Source: Rhodococcoides fascians A44A (GTDB lineage: Bacteria > Actinomycetota > Actinomycetes > Mycobacteriales > Mycobacteriaceae). From it: a stretch of DNA of 56,857 nt. The DNA lies in the NCBI RefSeq assembly GCF_000760735.1, contig NZ_JMEX01000005.1:343812-400668 (forward strand). The letters run 5' to 3'. Made by a program: the position numbers and the translations under genes. Under the pieces are notes generated by a model that made no database searches, was not told the origin of the DNA, and saw only the letters and a list, made by a program, of their open reading frames with translations. Below, piece by piece: positions 1 to 13,357 of the stretch (the stretch's first letter is position 1; every line of letters begins with the position of its first letter).

Positions 1-767
1 GCGGCGATTGCCGACAATGTGGCGAACTCGTCCGCCTTGAGGGAGGCTCCACCGACGAGCGCACCGTCGACGTCGGGCTGGCCGACGATCTCGCCCACGT
101 TCTTCGCGTTGACGGAGCCGCCGTAGAGGACCCGCACGCCCGCCGCCACCTCTGCGGAGGCGAGCGTCTTCAGCTCCTCGCGGATTGCCGAGCACACTTC
201 CTGCGCGTCCGCGGCACTGGCCACTCGACCGGTGCCGATCGCCCACACCGGCTCGTAGGCGACCACGACCTTCGCGATGTCCTCGGCCGACAACCCGGCC
301 AGCGAACCACGAAGCTGCGTGATGTTGTACGAGACGTGCTCGCCAGCCTCACGGATGTTGAGGCCCTCACCGATGCACACGATCGGTGTGAGTCCGTGCT
401 TCAGTGCAGCCTTGGTCTTGGCTGCGACCGCGGCGTCGTCCTCGCTGTGCAGGGTTCGACGCTCGGAGTGCCCGACGACAGCGAACGTGCAACCGAGCTT
501 CGCGAGCATCGACCCACTGATCTCACCGGTGTATGCGCCGGACTCCTGTGCGGAGACGTCCTGCGCGCCGTAGGTGAGCAGGAGCTTGTCGCCCTCGATG
601 AGCGTCTGCACACTGCGGATGTCCGTGAACGGCGGAATGACCGTCACGTCCACCTTGTCGAAGTACTTCGCGGGCAGCGAGAACGCGATCTTCTGCACCA
701 GCGAGATCGCCTCGAGGTGGTTCAGATTCATTTTCCAGTTGCCTGCGATGAGCGGCTTACGTGCCAT
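1..767 (-). CDS. tpiA: Triosephosphate isomerase, 3' end cut by the window
   Basis: Interconverts dihydroxyacetone phosphate and glyceraldehyde-3-phosphate in cytosolic glycolysis. About 255 residues are visible and read as a complete TIM barrel. The substrate Lys12 sits in NWKMN, the catalytic His100 in VVGHSERR and the catalytic Glu172 in [11 protein letters not shown]; the phosphate-binding YGGSV motif follows. Only a few C-terminal residues and the stop lie outside the window, judging by the usual length near 260. The ATG follows the pgk stop after 3 bases, so it is the last visible gene of a gap-pgk-tpiA operon and probably translationally coupled to pgk. The assignment is certain. Confidence 0.97.
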   Translation of the reverse strand, partial: MARKPLIAGNWKMNLNHLEAISLVQKIAFSLPAKYFDKVDVTVIPPFTDIRSVQTLIEGDKLLLTYGAQDVSAQESGAYTGEISGSMLAKLGCTFAVVGHSERRTLHSEDDAAVAAKTKAALKHGLTPIVCIGEGLNIREAGEHVSYNITQLRGSLAGLSAEDIAKVVVAYEPVWAIGTGRVASAADAQEVCSAIREELKTLASAEVAAGVRVLYGGSVNAKNVGEIVGQPDVDGALVGGASLKADEFATLSAIA

Positions 768-770
768 GGT

Positions 771-1982
771 TCATCCCTCCAGCGCTGCGATGCCGGGAAG
801 CTGCTTGCCCTCGAGGTATTCGAGAGATGCACCGCCTCCGGTCGAGATGTGCGAGAAGCCGTCGTCGGACAGTCCCAGTGCACGGACGGCGGCTGCGGAG
901 TCCCCGCCGCCGACGACGCTGAACGCGCCCTTCTCGGTGGCACCGACGATTGCCTCGGCGATGCCCCGCGTTCCTGCGGAGAACTTCTCGAACTCGAAGA
1001 CACCGGCCGGGCCGTTCCAGAAGATCGTCTTCGCGTTCGCGAGCACGACGGTGAATCGGCTGACGGACTCCGGCCCGATGTCCAGTCCCATCCAACCGTC
1101 CGGGATCTCGGATGCGGCAACGGTCTTGGCTTCGGCGTCCTTCGAGAACGAGTCACCCACGACGATGTCGACCGGCAGGTGGATGACGTCGCCGAACCGC
1201 TCGAGCAGGTCCTTGCAGACGTCGATCTGGTCTTCCTGCAGAAGCGAAGAACCGACCGAGTAGCCCTGTGCGGCAAGGAAAGTGAACGCCATGCCGCCGC
1301 CGATGACCAAAGTGTCGACCTTGGGTGCGAGCGCCTCGATGACACCCAACTTGTCCGAGACCTTCGACCCGCCGAGCACGACCGCGTACGGGCGTGCCGG
1401 ATCCTCCGTCAACTTGGCCAGCACGTCGACCTCGGTGGCCACCAGACCACCTGCGTACGACGGAAGCAGCTTCGCCACGTCGTACACCGAAGCCTGCTTG
1501 CGGTGCACGACGCCGAAGCCGTCGGACACGAAAGCACCCTCACCGTCGGTGAGCGCGACCAACTCGGCTGCCAGCTGAGCACGCTCGGCCTCGTCCTTGC
1601 TGGTCTCACGCGGATCGAACCGGATGTTCTCCAGCAGCAGTACGTCGCCGTCGGTCAGCCCCTCGGCACGAGCCTGAGCATCCTGGCCGACGACGTCGCC
1701 CGCCAACTGAACGTGGCGACCGAGCAGTTCCCCGAGCTTCGACGCCACCGGCGCGAGCGAGTACTTCGCCTCGGGCTTGCCGTCCGGCCGGCCGAGGTGC
1801 GCGGTGACGATGAGCTTCGCACCGGCGTCGAGCAGTGCGTTCAACGTCGGAAGCGATGCGACGATGCGACCGGGATCGGTGATGACACCGTTCTCGATCG
1901 GCACGTTGAAGTCCGAGCGCACCAGAACCGGGCGACCCGACACGCCGGCGTCGATCAGGTCCTGCAGAGTCTTGACTGCCAT
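771..1982 (-). CDS. pgk: Phosphoglycerate kinase
   Basis: Transfers the acyl phosphate of 1,3-bisphosphoglycerate to ADP, the first ATP-yielding step of lower glycolysis. The 403 residues match the family length. The N-terminal domain has the substrate motif [11 protein letters not shown] (about residues 22-32) and the AHLGRPDG loop. The C-terminal nucleotide domain ends with the glycine-rich [13 protein letters not shown] segment. It lies 4 bases after the gap stop and 3 bases before tpiA, so the three genes almost certainly share one transcript. Nothing unusual was seen. Confidence 0.98.
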   Translation of the reverse strand: MAVKTLQDLIDAGVSGRPVLVRSDFNVPIENGVITDPGRIVASLPTLNALLDAGAKLIVTAHLGRPDGKPEAKYSLAPVASKLGELLGRHVQLAGDVVGQDAQARAEGLTDGDVLLLENIRFDPRETSKDEAERAQLAAELVALTDGEGAFVSDGFGVVHRKQASVYDVAKLLPSYAGGLVATEVDVLAKLTEDPARPYAVVLGGSKVSDKLGVIEALAPKVDTLVIGGGMAFTFLAAQGYSVGSSLLQEDQIDVCKDLLERFGDVIHLPVDIVVGDSFSKDAEAKTVAASEIPDGWMGLDIGPESVSRFTVVLANAKTIFWNGPAGVFEFEKFSAGTRGIAEAIVGATEKGAFSVVGGGDSAAAVRALGLSDDGFSHISTGGGASLEYLEGKQLPGIAALEG

Positions 1983-1986
1983 GTGA

Positions 1987-3015
<1,029 letters not shown>

Positions 3016-3163
3016 CTAAGTTGTTGAACCGATTGTCGTATTTCGCGCATGGGGCAAGTCCCTACGTGCGTTTTCCACCCTAGTGTGCGCACTGCATTCG
3101 CGCGCGCATCACCCTCCACCTGCAGTTATCCGAGCAGTCGCGTCGTCGGCTCTCGCCGGTGCC

Positions 3164-4147
3164 TCAGGCCTCGTCGAGCAACTCGGCGGTGACGGCGGAC
3201 TCGGTGTCCGGAATGCCGGTGTCCTTCGCCTTTCGATCCGCCATGGACAGCAACCTGCGGATACGTCCGGCGACCGCATCCTTGGTCATCGGTGGGTCCG
3301 CGAGTTGGCCGAGTTCTTCGAGCGATGCCTGTCGATGCTGGACGCGCAGCGACCCGGCCGCAGCCAGATGATCCGGCACGTCTTCGCCGAGAATCTGCAG
3401 CGCACGTTCGACCCGCGCCGCCGCGGCCACGGCGGCTCTCGCCGATCGGCGCAGGTTGGCGTCGTCGAAGTTGGCCAGCCGGTTGGCGGTGGCACGCACC
3501 TCACGACGCATGCGCCGTTCTTCCCAGACGAGCCTGGTGTCCTGCGCTCCCATGCGTGTGAGCAGCGCGCCGATGGCTTCTCCGTCCCGCACGACGACTC
3601 GGTCGGTGCCTCGCACTTCCCGTGCCTTGGCGACGACGCCGAGGCGGCGAGCTGCACCGACCAGTGCCAGTGCGGCCTCGGGACCGGGGCAGCTGATCTC
3701 GAGTGCCGAGGACCTACCCGGCTCCGTCAGAGAACCGTGAGCCAGGAACGCCCCGCGCCACGCTGCTTCGGCGTCACCGACCGTGCCGCCGACCACCTGA
3801 GCGGGCAGCCCTCGGACGGGACGTCCACGCATGTCGAGAAGTCCGGTCTGGCGGGCGAGTGCCTCGCCGTCCTTGGCCACTCGGACGACGTACCGCGAGC
3901 TCTTCCTCAGACCACCGGCGCTGAGAACGTGGACGTCGGACGTGTACCCGTAGAGGTCCAGGATCTCGCGGCGCAGTCGGCGTGCTGTCGAACCGAGGTC
4001 GACTTCCGCCTCGACGACTACTCGTCCGGCAACGATGTGAAGCCCGCCGGCGAAACGCAGCAGCGCCGACACTTCGGCCCTCCTGCAGCTCACCTGGGTG
4101 ACAGCGAGCCTGCTCAGCTCGTCCTTCACCTCAGCTGTCATGGCCAC
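3164..4147 (-). CDS. whiA: Sporulation/cell-division transcription regulator WhiA
   Basis: DNA-binding regulator with an N-terminal LAGLIDADG homing-endonuclease-like fold and a C-terminal helix-turn-helix. In Streptomyces it works with WhiB in sporulation septation; its role in non-sporulating mycolata is less clear. The 327-residue protein is close to the mycobacterial one, including the start [11 protein letters not shown] and the HTH region around [18 protein letters not shown] near the C-terminus. I chose the GTG at 4147 because GAGAGGGG lies 8 bases upstream and the MAMT start is conserved. An ATG two codons later would give a clean ATGA overlap with the yvcK stop and remains possible. 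It follows rapZ and yvcK in the usual conserved order. Confidence 0.95.
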   Translation of the reverse strand: MAMTAEVKDELSRLAVTQVSCRRAEVSALLRFAGGLHIVAGRVVVEAEVDLGSTARRLRREILDLYGYTSDVHVLSAGGLRKSSRYVVRVAKDGEALARQTGLLDMRGRPVRGLPAQVVGGTVGDAEAAWRGAFLAHGSLTEPGRSSALEISCPGPEAALALVGAARRLGVVAKAREVRGTDRVVVRDGEAIGALLTRMGAQDTRLVWEERRMRREVRATANRLANFDDANLRRSARAAVAAAARVERALQILGEDVPDHLAAAGSLRVQHRQASLEELGQLADPPMTKDAVAGRIRRLLSMADRKAKDTGIPDTESAVTAELLDEA

Positions 4148-5136
4148 GAAGTGATCCCCTCTCTGCGCGGCCCGTCGGACGCGTCGTTCTCCTGCGAGGA
4201 GACGATGCTACCGAGAGCCGCAGCCAACTTTCCGAAATGATGTGCGTGGGTGCCCGGTTCCGCGACGTCCACGTAGACGACGTCGGCTCCCAACCGTGCT
4301 GCCGCTCGGGCGAGATGCTCGCGTTCGCCACCGGCCGGGACGAACGCGGAGTCGACGACGATGTGGTCGACCCTGAAATCCGGTGCGTGCTGGGACAGTA
4401 CGTGCAGGTGCCGCTCGGCGGAGAATCCGGTCGTCTCCCCCAATTCCGGTGCCAGATTGAGTACGAGCACCTTGACCGCGGACGACCGTGCCAATGCGGC
4501 CAGCAGATCCGGGACGAGTACGTGGGGAATCACACTCGAGAACCACGACCCCGGTCCGAGTACGACCAGATCGGCCTCGTCGATGGCGCGAACCGCTTCG
4601 GGCGTCGCGGGCGGATCCGACGGTAGGAGTCGTACGCGCCTGACCTTGCCCGGTGTCGTCGCGACGGCGACCTGTCCGCGGATGACGCGCGACACCCTTG
4701 GATCGTCCTCCAAGCCAGAGACGTCGGCCTCGATGTCCAGCGGGATCGGTGCCATCGGCACGACGCGGCCCTCGATTCCGAGCAGGCGCGCTGCTTCGTC
4801 CAACGCGAGCACCGTGTCACCGAGAACCTCCGTCAGGCCCGCGAGGATCAGGTTCCCGACGGAATGGCCCGCGAGCGCACCCGATCCACCGAACCGATGC
4901 TGCATGACGTCCGCCCACATGCGCGTGCGTTGTTCCTCCGACGACAGCGCTGCCAGCGCCATACGGAGGTCGCCCGGCGGGACCATCCCGAGCTCCGCGC
5001 GGAGCCGGCCCGAGGACCCACCGTCGTCCGCGACGGTGACGATTGCTGTCACGTGCGATGCGAGCCTGCGTGCCGCGCTGAGCGTTGCGTACAGACCGTG
5101 TCCACCGCCGAGGGCGACGACTTTCATGTCGCTCAT
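4138..5136 (-). CDS. yvcK: YvcK/CofD-family gluconeogenesis factor
   Basis: Family of UDP-sugar-binding proteins needed for growth on gluconeogenic carbon sources and for normal cell shape in several bacteria; related in fold to the CofD transferase. The 332-residue protein opens with a glycine-rich nucleotide-binding loop, [10 protein letters not shown], and then has [12 protein letters not shown] and PPGDLRMAL, all typical of the family. I start it at the ATG whose last bases overlap the rapZ TGA (ATGA) rather than at an ATG 111 bases upstream, which would run deep into rapZ. The 3' end overlaps the whiA start by 10 bases. The rapZ-yvcK-whiA order is conserved in Gram-positive bacteria. Confidence 0.93.
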   Translation of the reverse strand: MSDMKVVALGGGHGLYATLSAARRLASHVTAIVTVADDGGSSGRLRAELGMVPPGDLRMALAALSSEEQRTRMWADVMQHRFGGSGALAGHSVGNLILAGLTEVLGDTVLALDEAARLLGIEGRVVPMAPIPLDIEADVSGLEDDPRVSRVIRGQVAVATTPGKVRRVRLLPSDPPATPEAVRAIDEADLVVLGPGSWFSSVIPHVLVPDLLAALARSSAVKVLVLNLAPELGETTGFSAERHLHVLSQHAPDFRVDHIVVDSAFVPAGGEREHLARAAARLGADVVYVDVAEPGTHAHHFGKLAAALGSIVSSQENDASDGPRREGITSWP

Positions 5137-6119
5137 TCGCGGCCCGCGTCTCGGTGCAGCACCCGCACCGACAAGTCTTTCTCTCGCGCCAGCATGTCTG
5201 CCAGCGCTTCTGTCATTGCCACACTTCGATGCTTGCCACCCGTACACCCGACCGCGACGGTCATGTAGCTCTTGCCCTCCCTGCGATACCCGTCGACGGT
5301 CAAGTGCAACAAGTGCCGAAAGGTCTGCAGGTAGTCCTGGGCACCGTCTTGACCCAGGACGTAATCACGCACTGCAGGCTCTTTGCCAGTATGTTCTCGC
5401 AACTCGGGAACCCAGTGCGGATTCGGCAGAAATCTCACGTCGCACACCAGATCGGAATCGATCGGCAGACCGTATTTGAAGCCGAAGGACTGGACGGTCA
5501 CACCGATCACCGCGATGTCGGTTCCTCCGAACGACGCCTCCACTCGGCGACGTAGTTGATGCACCGACAGCGATGTCGTGTCCACGACGACGTCCGCGAC
5601 GGATTTCACCTCGGCGAGCCGGGCACGTTCGGCGTGAATCCCCTCGGACAGGGTGCCGTCCTGGCCGTCGTTCTGTAGTGGGTGGCTTCGGCGGTTGGAT
5701 TCGAACCGTTGGATCAGCACCGCATCCGCGGCCTCCAGGAACAGGACTCGGTTCCGTATGCCCCGCGAGTTCAGTTCACGAACGACCCATCCGAGGTCAC
5801 CGGTGAACAGTCGGCTGCGGACGTCCATCACCAGTGCGAGGCGTTCGAGCGGAGGTTCCGAGGCGAGCGCCACGTCGATCATCTTCGAGATCAACTCGGG
5901 TGGCAGGTTGTCCGCCACATACCACCCCAGGTCCTCGAGCACCTTCGCGGCCGTGCGCAGACCCGCACCGGACAGACCGGTCACGAGCGCAACCTCGATA
6001 GCATGAACTGCGGTCGCTCGAACTGCGGTGGCTGGAATCGCGTCCGGTCGTGCGTCCACGTCTCCAACCGGGTCCGCTTCGTGAACGTCGTCCTCCTGCC
6101 GAACATCCGGTTCGCTCAC
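5133..6119 (-). CDS. rapZ: RapZ (YvcJ) family nucleotide-binding protein with atypical P-loop
   Basis: Member of the RapZ/YvcJ family: an N-terminal P-loop domain and a C-terminal domain that in E. coli RapZ binds small RNA. The 328-residue protein has [20 protein letters not shown] near residues 46-65, [14 protein letters not shown] just after, and a C-terminal half with [20 protein letters not shown] and [10 protein letters not shown]. The Walker A lysine expected in GxSGAGKS is replaced: this protein reads GAGLRT. From memory, mycobacterial homologues also lack it (GAGRGT). The GTG start overlaps the uvrC stop as GTGA. There is a charged N-terminal extension of about 40 residues before the P-loop. 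Confidence 0.93.
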   Translation of the reverse strand: MSEPDVRQEDDVHEADPVGDVDARPDAIPATAVRATAVHAIEVALVTGLSGAGLRTAAKVLEDLGWYVADNLPPELISKMIDVALASEPPLERLALVMDVRSRLFTGDLGWVVRELNSRGIRNRVLFLEAADAVLIQRFESNRRSHPLQNDGQDGTLSEGIHAERARLAEVKSVADVVVDTTSLSVHQLRRRVEASFGGTDIAVIGVTVQSFGFKYGLPIDSDLVCDVRFLPNPHWVPELREHTGKEPAVRDYVLGQDGAQDYLQTFRHLLHLTVDGYRREGKSYMTVAVGCTGGKHRSVAMTEALADMLAREKDLSVRVLHRDAGRE

Positions 6120-8242
6120 GTCACAACCTGCCCTGTCGAAGTCGTCTCCTGCCGATCTTCCCCCACCGGCGCCGTCGATGCCGACATATCGCCCTCGACC
6201 TCGGCCGACGACCCTTCGCCTGCGGCTGCCCCCGTCGCGGTGACGCCGGCGTCGGCGTCACCTGCCCCCAGTGCGTCCAGGACTGCCTTGGCGGTGGTGG
6301 CTCCGATTCCCGGGACCTCGACGATGTCCTCCACCGTCGCCTGTTTGAGTTTCGCGACGGAGCCGAAGTGCGTCACCAGCGCCGTCCGTCTGGTCTCGCC
6401 GAGACCCTTCACCGAATCGAGCGCCGACGCGGTCATCCTTCTGGACCGCTTGCTGCGGTGGAACGTGATGGCGAACCGGTGCGCTTCGTCCCGAACCCGC
6501 TGGAGCAGATACAGCGACTCGCTGGTTCGAGGAAGGATCACCGGATCGGATTCGCCGGGAACCCACACTTCCTCCAGACGCTTCGCGAGGCCGACCACTG
6601 CGACGTCGGTCACACCCAACTCGTCGAGTACCTCGGACGCGGCAGCGACCTGCGGTGCTCCGCCGTCGACGACGAACAGGTTGGGCGGATACGCGAACCG
6701 TCGCGGACGCCCGGTCTGCGGATCCAACGCGGCCTCCGGCGACAGGTCGCCCCCGGATTCGTTGCCCGAGGCATCGGAGCTGTGGCGCAGGAATCGTCGG
6801 CGGGTGACCTCGGCGATGCTCGCGACGTCGTCGGAATGCCCGTCTCCTGCGGCTTCCTTGATCGCGTAGTGCCGGTAATCGCTCTTGCGCGGCAACCCGT
6901 CCTCGAAGACGACGAGCGACGCGACGACATCGGTGCCCTGAACGTGCGAGATATCGATGCACTCGATGCGCAGCGGCGCGGAATCCAGATCCAGCGCCTC
7001 CTGAATACCCTGCAGCGCGGCGGATCTCGATGTGAAGTCACCGGCTCGCTTCAACTTGTGCTGTTGCAGAGCTTCTTTCGCGTTTCGTTCGACGGTTTCC
7101 GCGAGCGCCTTCTTGTCTCCTCGCTGCGGAACCCTCAGCTGCACGTTCGATCCGCGCAGCTCGCTCAGCCACTGCTGCACCTCGTCCGCGTTGCCCGGTA
7201 GGACCGGGACGAGCACTTCCTTCGGGACCGCGTTGGCTCCCGCGTCGTCGACGCCGGGAGTGCGCGAGGACAACGCTGCTTCCTGGCCGTAGAACTGGGT
7301 GAGGAACTGCTCGACCAGAGCCGGAAGGTCGGACTGATCGTCGGCCACCGTCTCGATGACCTCACCCGCCTTCTCCACGACCCATCCGCGCTGTCCGCGG
7401 ACTCGGCCGCCGCGTACGTGGAAGACCTGCACCGCAGCCTCCAGCGGATCGGTCGCGAAGGCCACCAGGTCGGCGTCGGTTCCGTCACCGAGCACCACAG
7501 CCTGCTTCTCCAGTGCCCGCTTCAAGGCGCCCACGTCGTCGCGGAGTCGAGCAGCGGATTCGAAGTCCAGATTCTCCGACGCGTCCTGCATCTTCTTCTC
7601 CAGCTGCCGAACCAGCTTGTCCGTCTTGCCGGACAGGAAGTCACAGAAGTCCTCGACGGTGCGTCGGTGCTCGTCGGCCGACACGCGTCCGGTGCACGGC
7701 GCGGAACACTTGTCGATGTAGCCGAGCAGACACGGGCGACCGATCTGCTTGTGCCGTTTGAGAACTCCTGCCGAACAGGTACGGGCCGGGAACACACGCA
7801 ACAACAGATCGAGAGTCTCGCGAATTGCCCACGCGTGTGCGTAGGGACCGAAGTATCGGACGCCCTTGCGCCTGGGTCCGCGGTAGACGAACAGACGCGG
7901 ATACTCCTCGTTCATCGTGACCGCAAGCATCGGGTAGCTCTTGTCGTCGCGGTACCGAACGTTGAATCGAGGATCGAACTCCTTGATCCAGTTGTACTCG
8001 AGCTGCAGCGCCTCGACCTCGGTCGTCACCACGGTCCATTCGACGGATGCCGCCGTGGTGACCATCTGGCGAGTGCGCGGGTGCAGGGACGCGACGTCCG
8101 CGAAGTACGAATTGAGGCGGCTTCGAAGGCTTTTGGCCTTGCCCACGTAGATCACGCGTCCGTGAGGATCACGAAATTTGTACACGCCGGGCTCCACCGG
8201 GATGGTTCCGGTTGCCGGGCGATATGTAGCTGGGTCGGACAC
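6116..8242 (-). CDS. uvrC: Excinuclease ABC subunit C
   Basis: Nuclease subunit of nucleotide excision repair that makes both incisions around a lesion after UvrAB loading. Domains in order: GIY-YIG nuclease near residues 15-95 (PGVYKF and [13 protein letters not shown]), a cysteine-rich patch ([19 protein letters not shown]), a UVR motif around the [16 protein letters not shown] stretch, the UvrC RNase H-like domain ([19 protein letters not shown] carries a catalytic Asp) and a C-terminal double helix-hairpin-helix ([21 protein letters not shown]). I chose the GTG giving [15 protein letters not shown], 708 aa. An open frame extends 73 codons further up but overlaps the preceding gene and does not look like UvrC. 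It is followed by rapZ with a GTGA overlap. Confidence 0.96.
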   Translation of the reverse strand: MSDPATYRPATGTIPVEPGVYKFRDPHGRVIYVGKAKSLRSRLNSYFADVASLHPRTRQMVTTAASVEWTVVTTEVEALQLEYNWIKEFDPRFNVRYRDDKSYPMLAVTMNEEYPRLFVYRGPRRKGVRYFGPYAHAWAIRETLDLLLRVFPARTCSAGVLKRHKQIGRPCLLGYIDKCSAPCTGRVSADEHRRTVEDFCDFLSGKTDKLVRQLEKKMQDASENLDFESAARLRDDVGALKRALEKQAVVLGDGTDADLVAFATDPLEAAVQVFHVRGGRVRGQRGWVVEKAGEVIETVADDQSDLPALVEQFLTQFYGQEAALSSRTPGVDDAGANAVPKEVLVPVLPGNADEVQQWLSELRGSNVQLRVPQRGDKKALAETVERNAKEALQQHKLKRAGDFTSRSAALQGIQEALDLDSAPLRIECIDISHVQGTDVVASLVVFEDGLPRKSDYRHYAIKEAAGDGHSDDVASIAEVTRRRFLRHSSDASGNESGGDLSPEAALDPQTGRPRRFAYPPNLFVVDGGAPQVAAASEVLDELGVTDVAVVGLAKRLEEVWVPGESDPVILPRTSESLYLLQRVRDEAHRFAITFHRSKRSRRMTASALDSVKGLGETRRTALVTHFGSVAKLKQATVEDIVEVPGIGATTAKAVLDALGAGDADAGVTATGAAAGEGSSAEVEGDMSASTAPVGEDRQETTSTGQVVT

Positions 8243-8283
8243 GGTGTCCAGGTTAGCCGCAGCCACCGACCGGCTTCGGCGAG

Positions 8284-10483
<2,200 letters not shown>

Positions 10484-10564
10484 GTCCTACGCTCCATACG
10501 TCTTGTTCACACCCCAGACGAATTCAGGCATGAATACTTCGTCAACAGTAACTTTCCGGCATTC

Positions 10565-11179
10565 CTACTCGGCGGCGAGGGTCTGCAGCCGTTCGACGTA
10601 TTTGGCGATCACGTCGACCTCGAGGTTCACCGGCGTCCCGACGTCCGAACTACCCAGCGTCGTCAGGTCGAGCGTCGTCGGAATGAGCGAGATCTCGAAC
10701 CAGTGCCCGCCGCCGTCGTCGCGACCGAGCGCCGACACCGTCAGCGACACCCCGTCGACGGTGATGGAGCCCTTCTCGACGACGTACCGCGCGACCGAGG
10801 TGGGCATTGCGATCCGGACGACCGTCCAGTTCTCCGAAGGAGATCGGTTCACCACCGTCCCGGTGCCGTCGACATGACCCTGAACCAGGTGACCACCCAG
10901 CCTGCTGTTCAATGCTGCCGCACGTTCCAGATTGACCCGGCTGCCCACCTCCAAGCGCTGCAAGCTGGACCGGTTCAACGTCTCCTGCATCACGTCGGCC
11001 GTGAACGCGCCGTCGGCCAGCACGTCGACGACCGTCAGGCACACACCGTTCACGGCGATCGAATCACCGTGCCCTGCATCCGACGTGACGATCGGACCCT
11101 TCACCGTGAAGCGGGCGGCATCGGTCAGATCGTCCTTGCCGACGATCTCGCCGAGTTCCTCGACAATCCCAGTGAACAT
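10565..11179 (-). CDS. ribE: Riboflavin synthase alpha chain
   Basis: Dismutates two lumazine molecules to riboflavin and the pyrimidine substrate. The 204-residue protein shows the two lumazine-binding barrel repeats: MFTGIVEELGEI with VNGVCLTV in the first, and GGHLVQGHVDGTG with VDGVSLTVSALG in the second. It starts 25 bases after the ribD stop. The gene is called ribC in some mycobacterial annotations. With ribD, ribBA and ribH it completes the pathway from GTP and ribulose-5-phosphate, apart from the phosphatase step. Confidence 0.97.
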   Translation of the reverse strand: MFTGIVEELGEIVGKDDLTDAARFTVKGPIVTSDAGHGDSIAVNGVCLTVVDVLADGAFTADVMQETLNRSSLQRLEVGSRVNLERAAALNSRLGGHLVQGHVDGTGTVVNRSPSENWTVVRIAMPTSVARYVVEKGSITVDGVSLTVSALGRDDGGGHWFEISLIPTTLDLTTLGSSDVGTPVNLEVDVIAKYVERLQTLAAE

Positions 11180-11204
11180 CAGATCTCCACTCTCTCGTTT
11201 CCGG

Positions 11205-12230
11205 TCACTTCTGCAGCTTCACCGCGCTGACGACCACGTCGGTTCCCAGTGGGACGACACTCTCGATCGAGAACCGCAGGGCGTCGGAAATTGTTCCGAC
11301 GCCTGCATTCTCCACCGCCGAGGTCCCCGAACCGAGTACGACGGGAGCGATGTACGCCACGATGCGGTCGACGACACCTGCGGCGAGAAAGGCGCCGGCC
11401 AGGGTCGGCCCACCCTCGACCAGGACGTCGGTGTACTCGCCGAGCGCGTCGACGACGTCGTGCGGATCGTGCGATCGGACGAAGATCGTGCGTGTGTGGT
11501 CGCCGCGGATGCGCGCCTCGGGAGGGATGTCACGATGGCCGACGACGACGCGGACGGGTTGGTGCGGTGCGGAGCTTCCGTCGGGAAGCCGGGCCGTGAG
11601 CAGCGGATCGTCCGCGATCACGGTTCCGGTCCCGACGACGATTGCGTCCAGAGTCGCGCGCTGCGCGTGTACGTGCGCGCGAGCGTCGGGTCCGGTGATC
11701 CACTGACTCGTGCCGTCCTGCGCTGCGCTGCGGCCGTCGAGACTTGCCGCGTACTTCAACGTGATGTGGGGGCGTCCGGTCCGTTGCTTGTGCAGCCACG
11801 CACGCAGTGGACCGCGCTTCACGGCGTCGGACTCCAACCCGGACGAGACGTCGACGCCTGCCTCGGCGAGCGTGCCTGCTCCCCCTTCGGCAAGAGGGTT
11901 GGGATCGGCCACCGCATAGACGACACGACGAACGCCTGCCGCGATCAGCGCCTGCGAGCACGGACCGGTCCGACCGGTGTGATTGCACGGTTCGAGCGTG
12001 ACCACTGCCGTTCCGCCGCGTGCGCGTTCACCGGCTTCCGCAAGAGCGACCACCTCGGCGTGCGGACCCCCGGGCGGCCGCGTCGCCCCGGTCCCCACGA
12101 CGACCCCGTCGGGGTCGAGGATGACGGCTCCGACCGGCGGATTGGGACTGGTCGACCCCCTGGCCGTTTCCGACGCGGCGATGGCGAGCGCCATGGCGGC
12201 GGTCTCGCTCACAGCGGCGCCGGATGTCAT
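11205..12230 (-). CDS. ribD: Bifunctional riboflavin deaminase-reductase
   Basis: Carries out the deamination and side-chain reduction after GTP cyclohydrolase II. The N-terminal deaminase domain has the zinc site PGGPHAEVVAL and LEPCNHTGRTGPCSQAL, matching the HAE/PCxxxGxxxxC pattern. The C-terminal reductase (from about residue 155) has LKYAASLDGRSA and the VLVEGGPTLAGAFL loop. The 341-aa frame begins at an ATG that shares one base with the rpe stop (TGATG). An open frame continues far upstream through rpe, but that part is a shadow. Confidence 0.95.
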   Translation of the reverse strand: MTSGAAVSETAAMALAIAASETARGSTSPNPPVGAVILDPDGVVVGTGATRPPGGPHAEVVALAEAGERARGGTAVVTLEPCNHTGRTGPCSQALIAAGVRRVVYAVADPNPLAEGGAGTLAEAGVDVSSGLESDAVKRGPLRAWLHKQRTGRPHITLKYAASLDGRSAAQDGTSQWITGPDARAHVHAQRATLDAIVVGTGTVIADDPLLTARLPDGSSAPHQPVRVVVGHRDIPPEARIRGDHTRTIFVRSHDPHDVVDALGEYTDVLVEGGPTLAGAFLAAGVVDRIVAYIAPVVLGSGTSAVENAGVGTISDALRFSIESVVPLGTDVVVSAVKLQK

Positions 12231-12907
12231 CAGTGTGCGAGGTGGTGCGACGCCCCGGCTGCACGGTCGCGCAACGCGCGCACGGTCGCTGCGGGATCGG
12301 CTGTGCCGTACACGGCGGACCCGGCGACGAAGCAGTCGACGCCGGCGTCCGCGGCCTGCTCGATGGTGTCGGCATTGATGCCGCCGTCGATCTCGACGAC
12401 CAAGGTCAGTTCGCCGGAGTCGACGAGATTGCGTACCGTGCGAGCCTTGCTCAGCACCTCGGGAATGAACGACTGTCCGCCGAAGCCCGGCTCGACGCTC
12501 ATGACGAGCAGCGTGTCGAAATGCCGAAGTATCTCGAGGTACGGCTCGATCGGGGTGCCGGGCTTCACGCTCAGGCCTGCTTTGGCTCCCGCTGCACGGA
12601 TGTCCTTCGCGACGGCAATGGGATCGTCCGTCGCCTCCGCGTGGAACGTGACGTTGTAGGCACCTGCCTCCGCGTACGGCGGCGCCCACCGAGCCGGATC
12701 CTCGATCATCAGATGGCAATCGAGGGGTATGTCGGTGGCCTTGACGAGACTCTGGACGACGGGAAGGCCGAGCGTCAGATTGGGAACGAAATGCGCGTCC
12801 ATGACGTCGACGTGGAGCCAGTCGGAGCCTGCGACGGCCTCTGCTTCCTCCCCCAGACGGGCGAAGTCGGCGGAGAGGATGGACGGAGCGATCATCGGAG
12901 CTGCCAC
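12230..12907 (-). CDS. rpe: Ribulose-phosphate 3-epimerase
   Basis: Interconverts ribulose-5-phosphate and xylulose-5-phosphate. Ribulose-5-phosphate is also the RibB substrate, which gives a metabolic reason for its place beside ribD. The 225-residue TIM barrel has [14 protein letters not shown] at the start, the metal-binding [35 protein letters not shown] and the phosphate-binding DGGINADT near the end. The stop overlaps the ribD ATG by one base, implying coupled translation. Confidence 0.97.
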   Translation of the reverse strand: MAAPMIAPSILSADFARLGEEAEAVAGSDWLHVDVMDAHFVPNLTLGLPVVQSLVKATDIPLDCHLMIEDPARWAPPYAEAGAYNVTFHAEATDDPIAVAKDIRAAGAKAGLSVKPGTPIEPYLEILRHFDTLLVMSVEPGFGGQSFIPEVLSKARTVRNLVDSGELTLVVEIDGGINADTIEQAADAGVDCFVAGSAVYGTADPAATVRALRDRAAGASHHLAH

Positions 12908-12970
12908 GATGAGACAGCTTAAAGGGTCGGCCGCCGGGCTCCCGCGGCGCGTGATTTCTCCGTGCCCGAT

Positions 12971-13324
12971 TCAGAGCCGCTTCAGGGCCCGCTTGGGCGC
13001 CTTCGCTCGCCACGCTTCGGTGAGCAGCTCCTGCACTTCGGTGGCGTCCGCCCGGTCCAGGTCCACGATGATCGAGCCGTGCCCGTCGTAGTGATCCGTG
13101 GTGTAGTACGCGGAGCCGGGCGCGGCCAGCAGAGCTTCTTTCTCTTCGAGGCTGCACATGACGACCACGCCGCCCTCTGCTTCGGCCCGTAGACGGGCTA
13201 TCAACTTGTTCGCCACCTTCAACGCGGGAGTGTTGTAGGACGTCGACTCCTCGGTCTCCGGAAGGGTCGCGGCGAACGAGACGAGGTCTTCCCATGCAAG
13301 TGCCATGGGAACAGTGTCGACCAT
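12971..13324 (-). CDS. MmcQ/YjbR family protein
   Basis: A small protein of about 117 residues resembling the MmcQ/YjbR family, which has a double-wing DNA-binding-like fold and no firm function. Family traits are the LPETEESTSYNTPALKVANKLIARLR segment, a central VVVMCSL strand and the C-terminal LLTEAWRAKAPKRALKRL. The start is uncertain: a GTG at 13339, an ATG at 13324 and an ATG at 13306 are all possible, and none has a convincing Shine-Dalgarno. I use 13324. It sits 33 bases after the rsmB stop and 63 bases before rpe. Confidence 0.8.
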   Translation of the reverse strand: MVDTVPMALAWEDLVSFAATLPETEESTSYNTPALKVANKLIARLRAEAEGGVVVMCSLEEKEALLAAPGSAYYTTDHYDGHGSIIVDLDRADATEVQELLTEAWRAKAPKRALKRL

Positions 13325-13357
13325 GTCCGGCCGCGGCACTTGGAGGAATGCGCAGCG

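Noticed and set aside
5137..5247. 37-residue N-terminal extension of YvcK
   Set aside because: It lies inside rapZ coding sequence; the ATGA overlap start gives the normal family N-terminus.
10484..10564. Possible FMN riboswitch before ribBA
   Set aside because: The 81-bp gap is too short for the full aptamer and lacks the conserved RFN-element segments.
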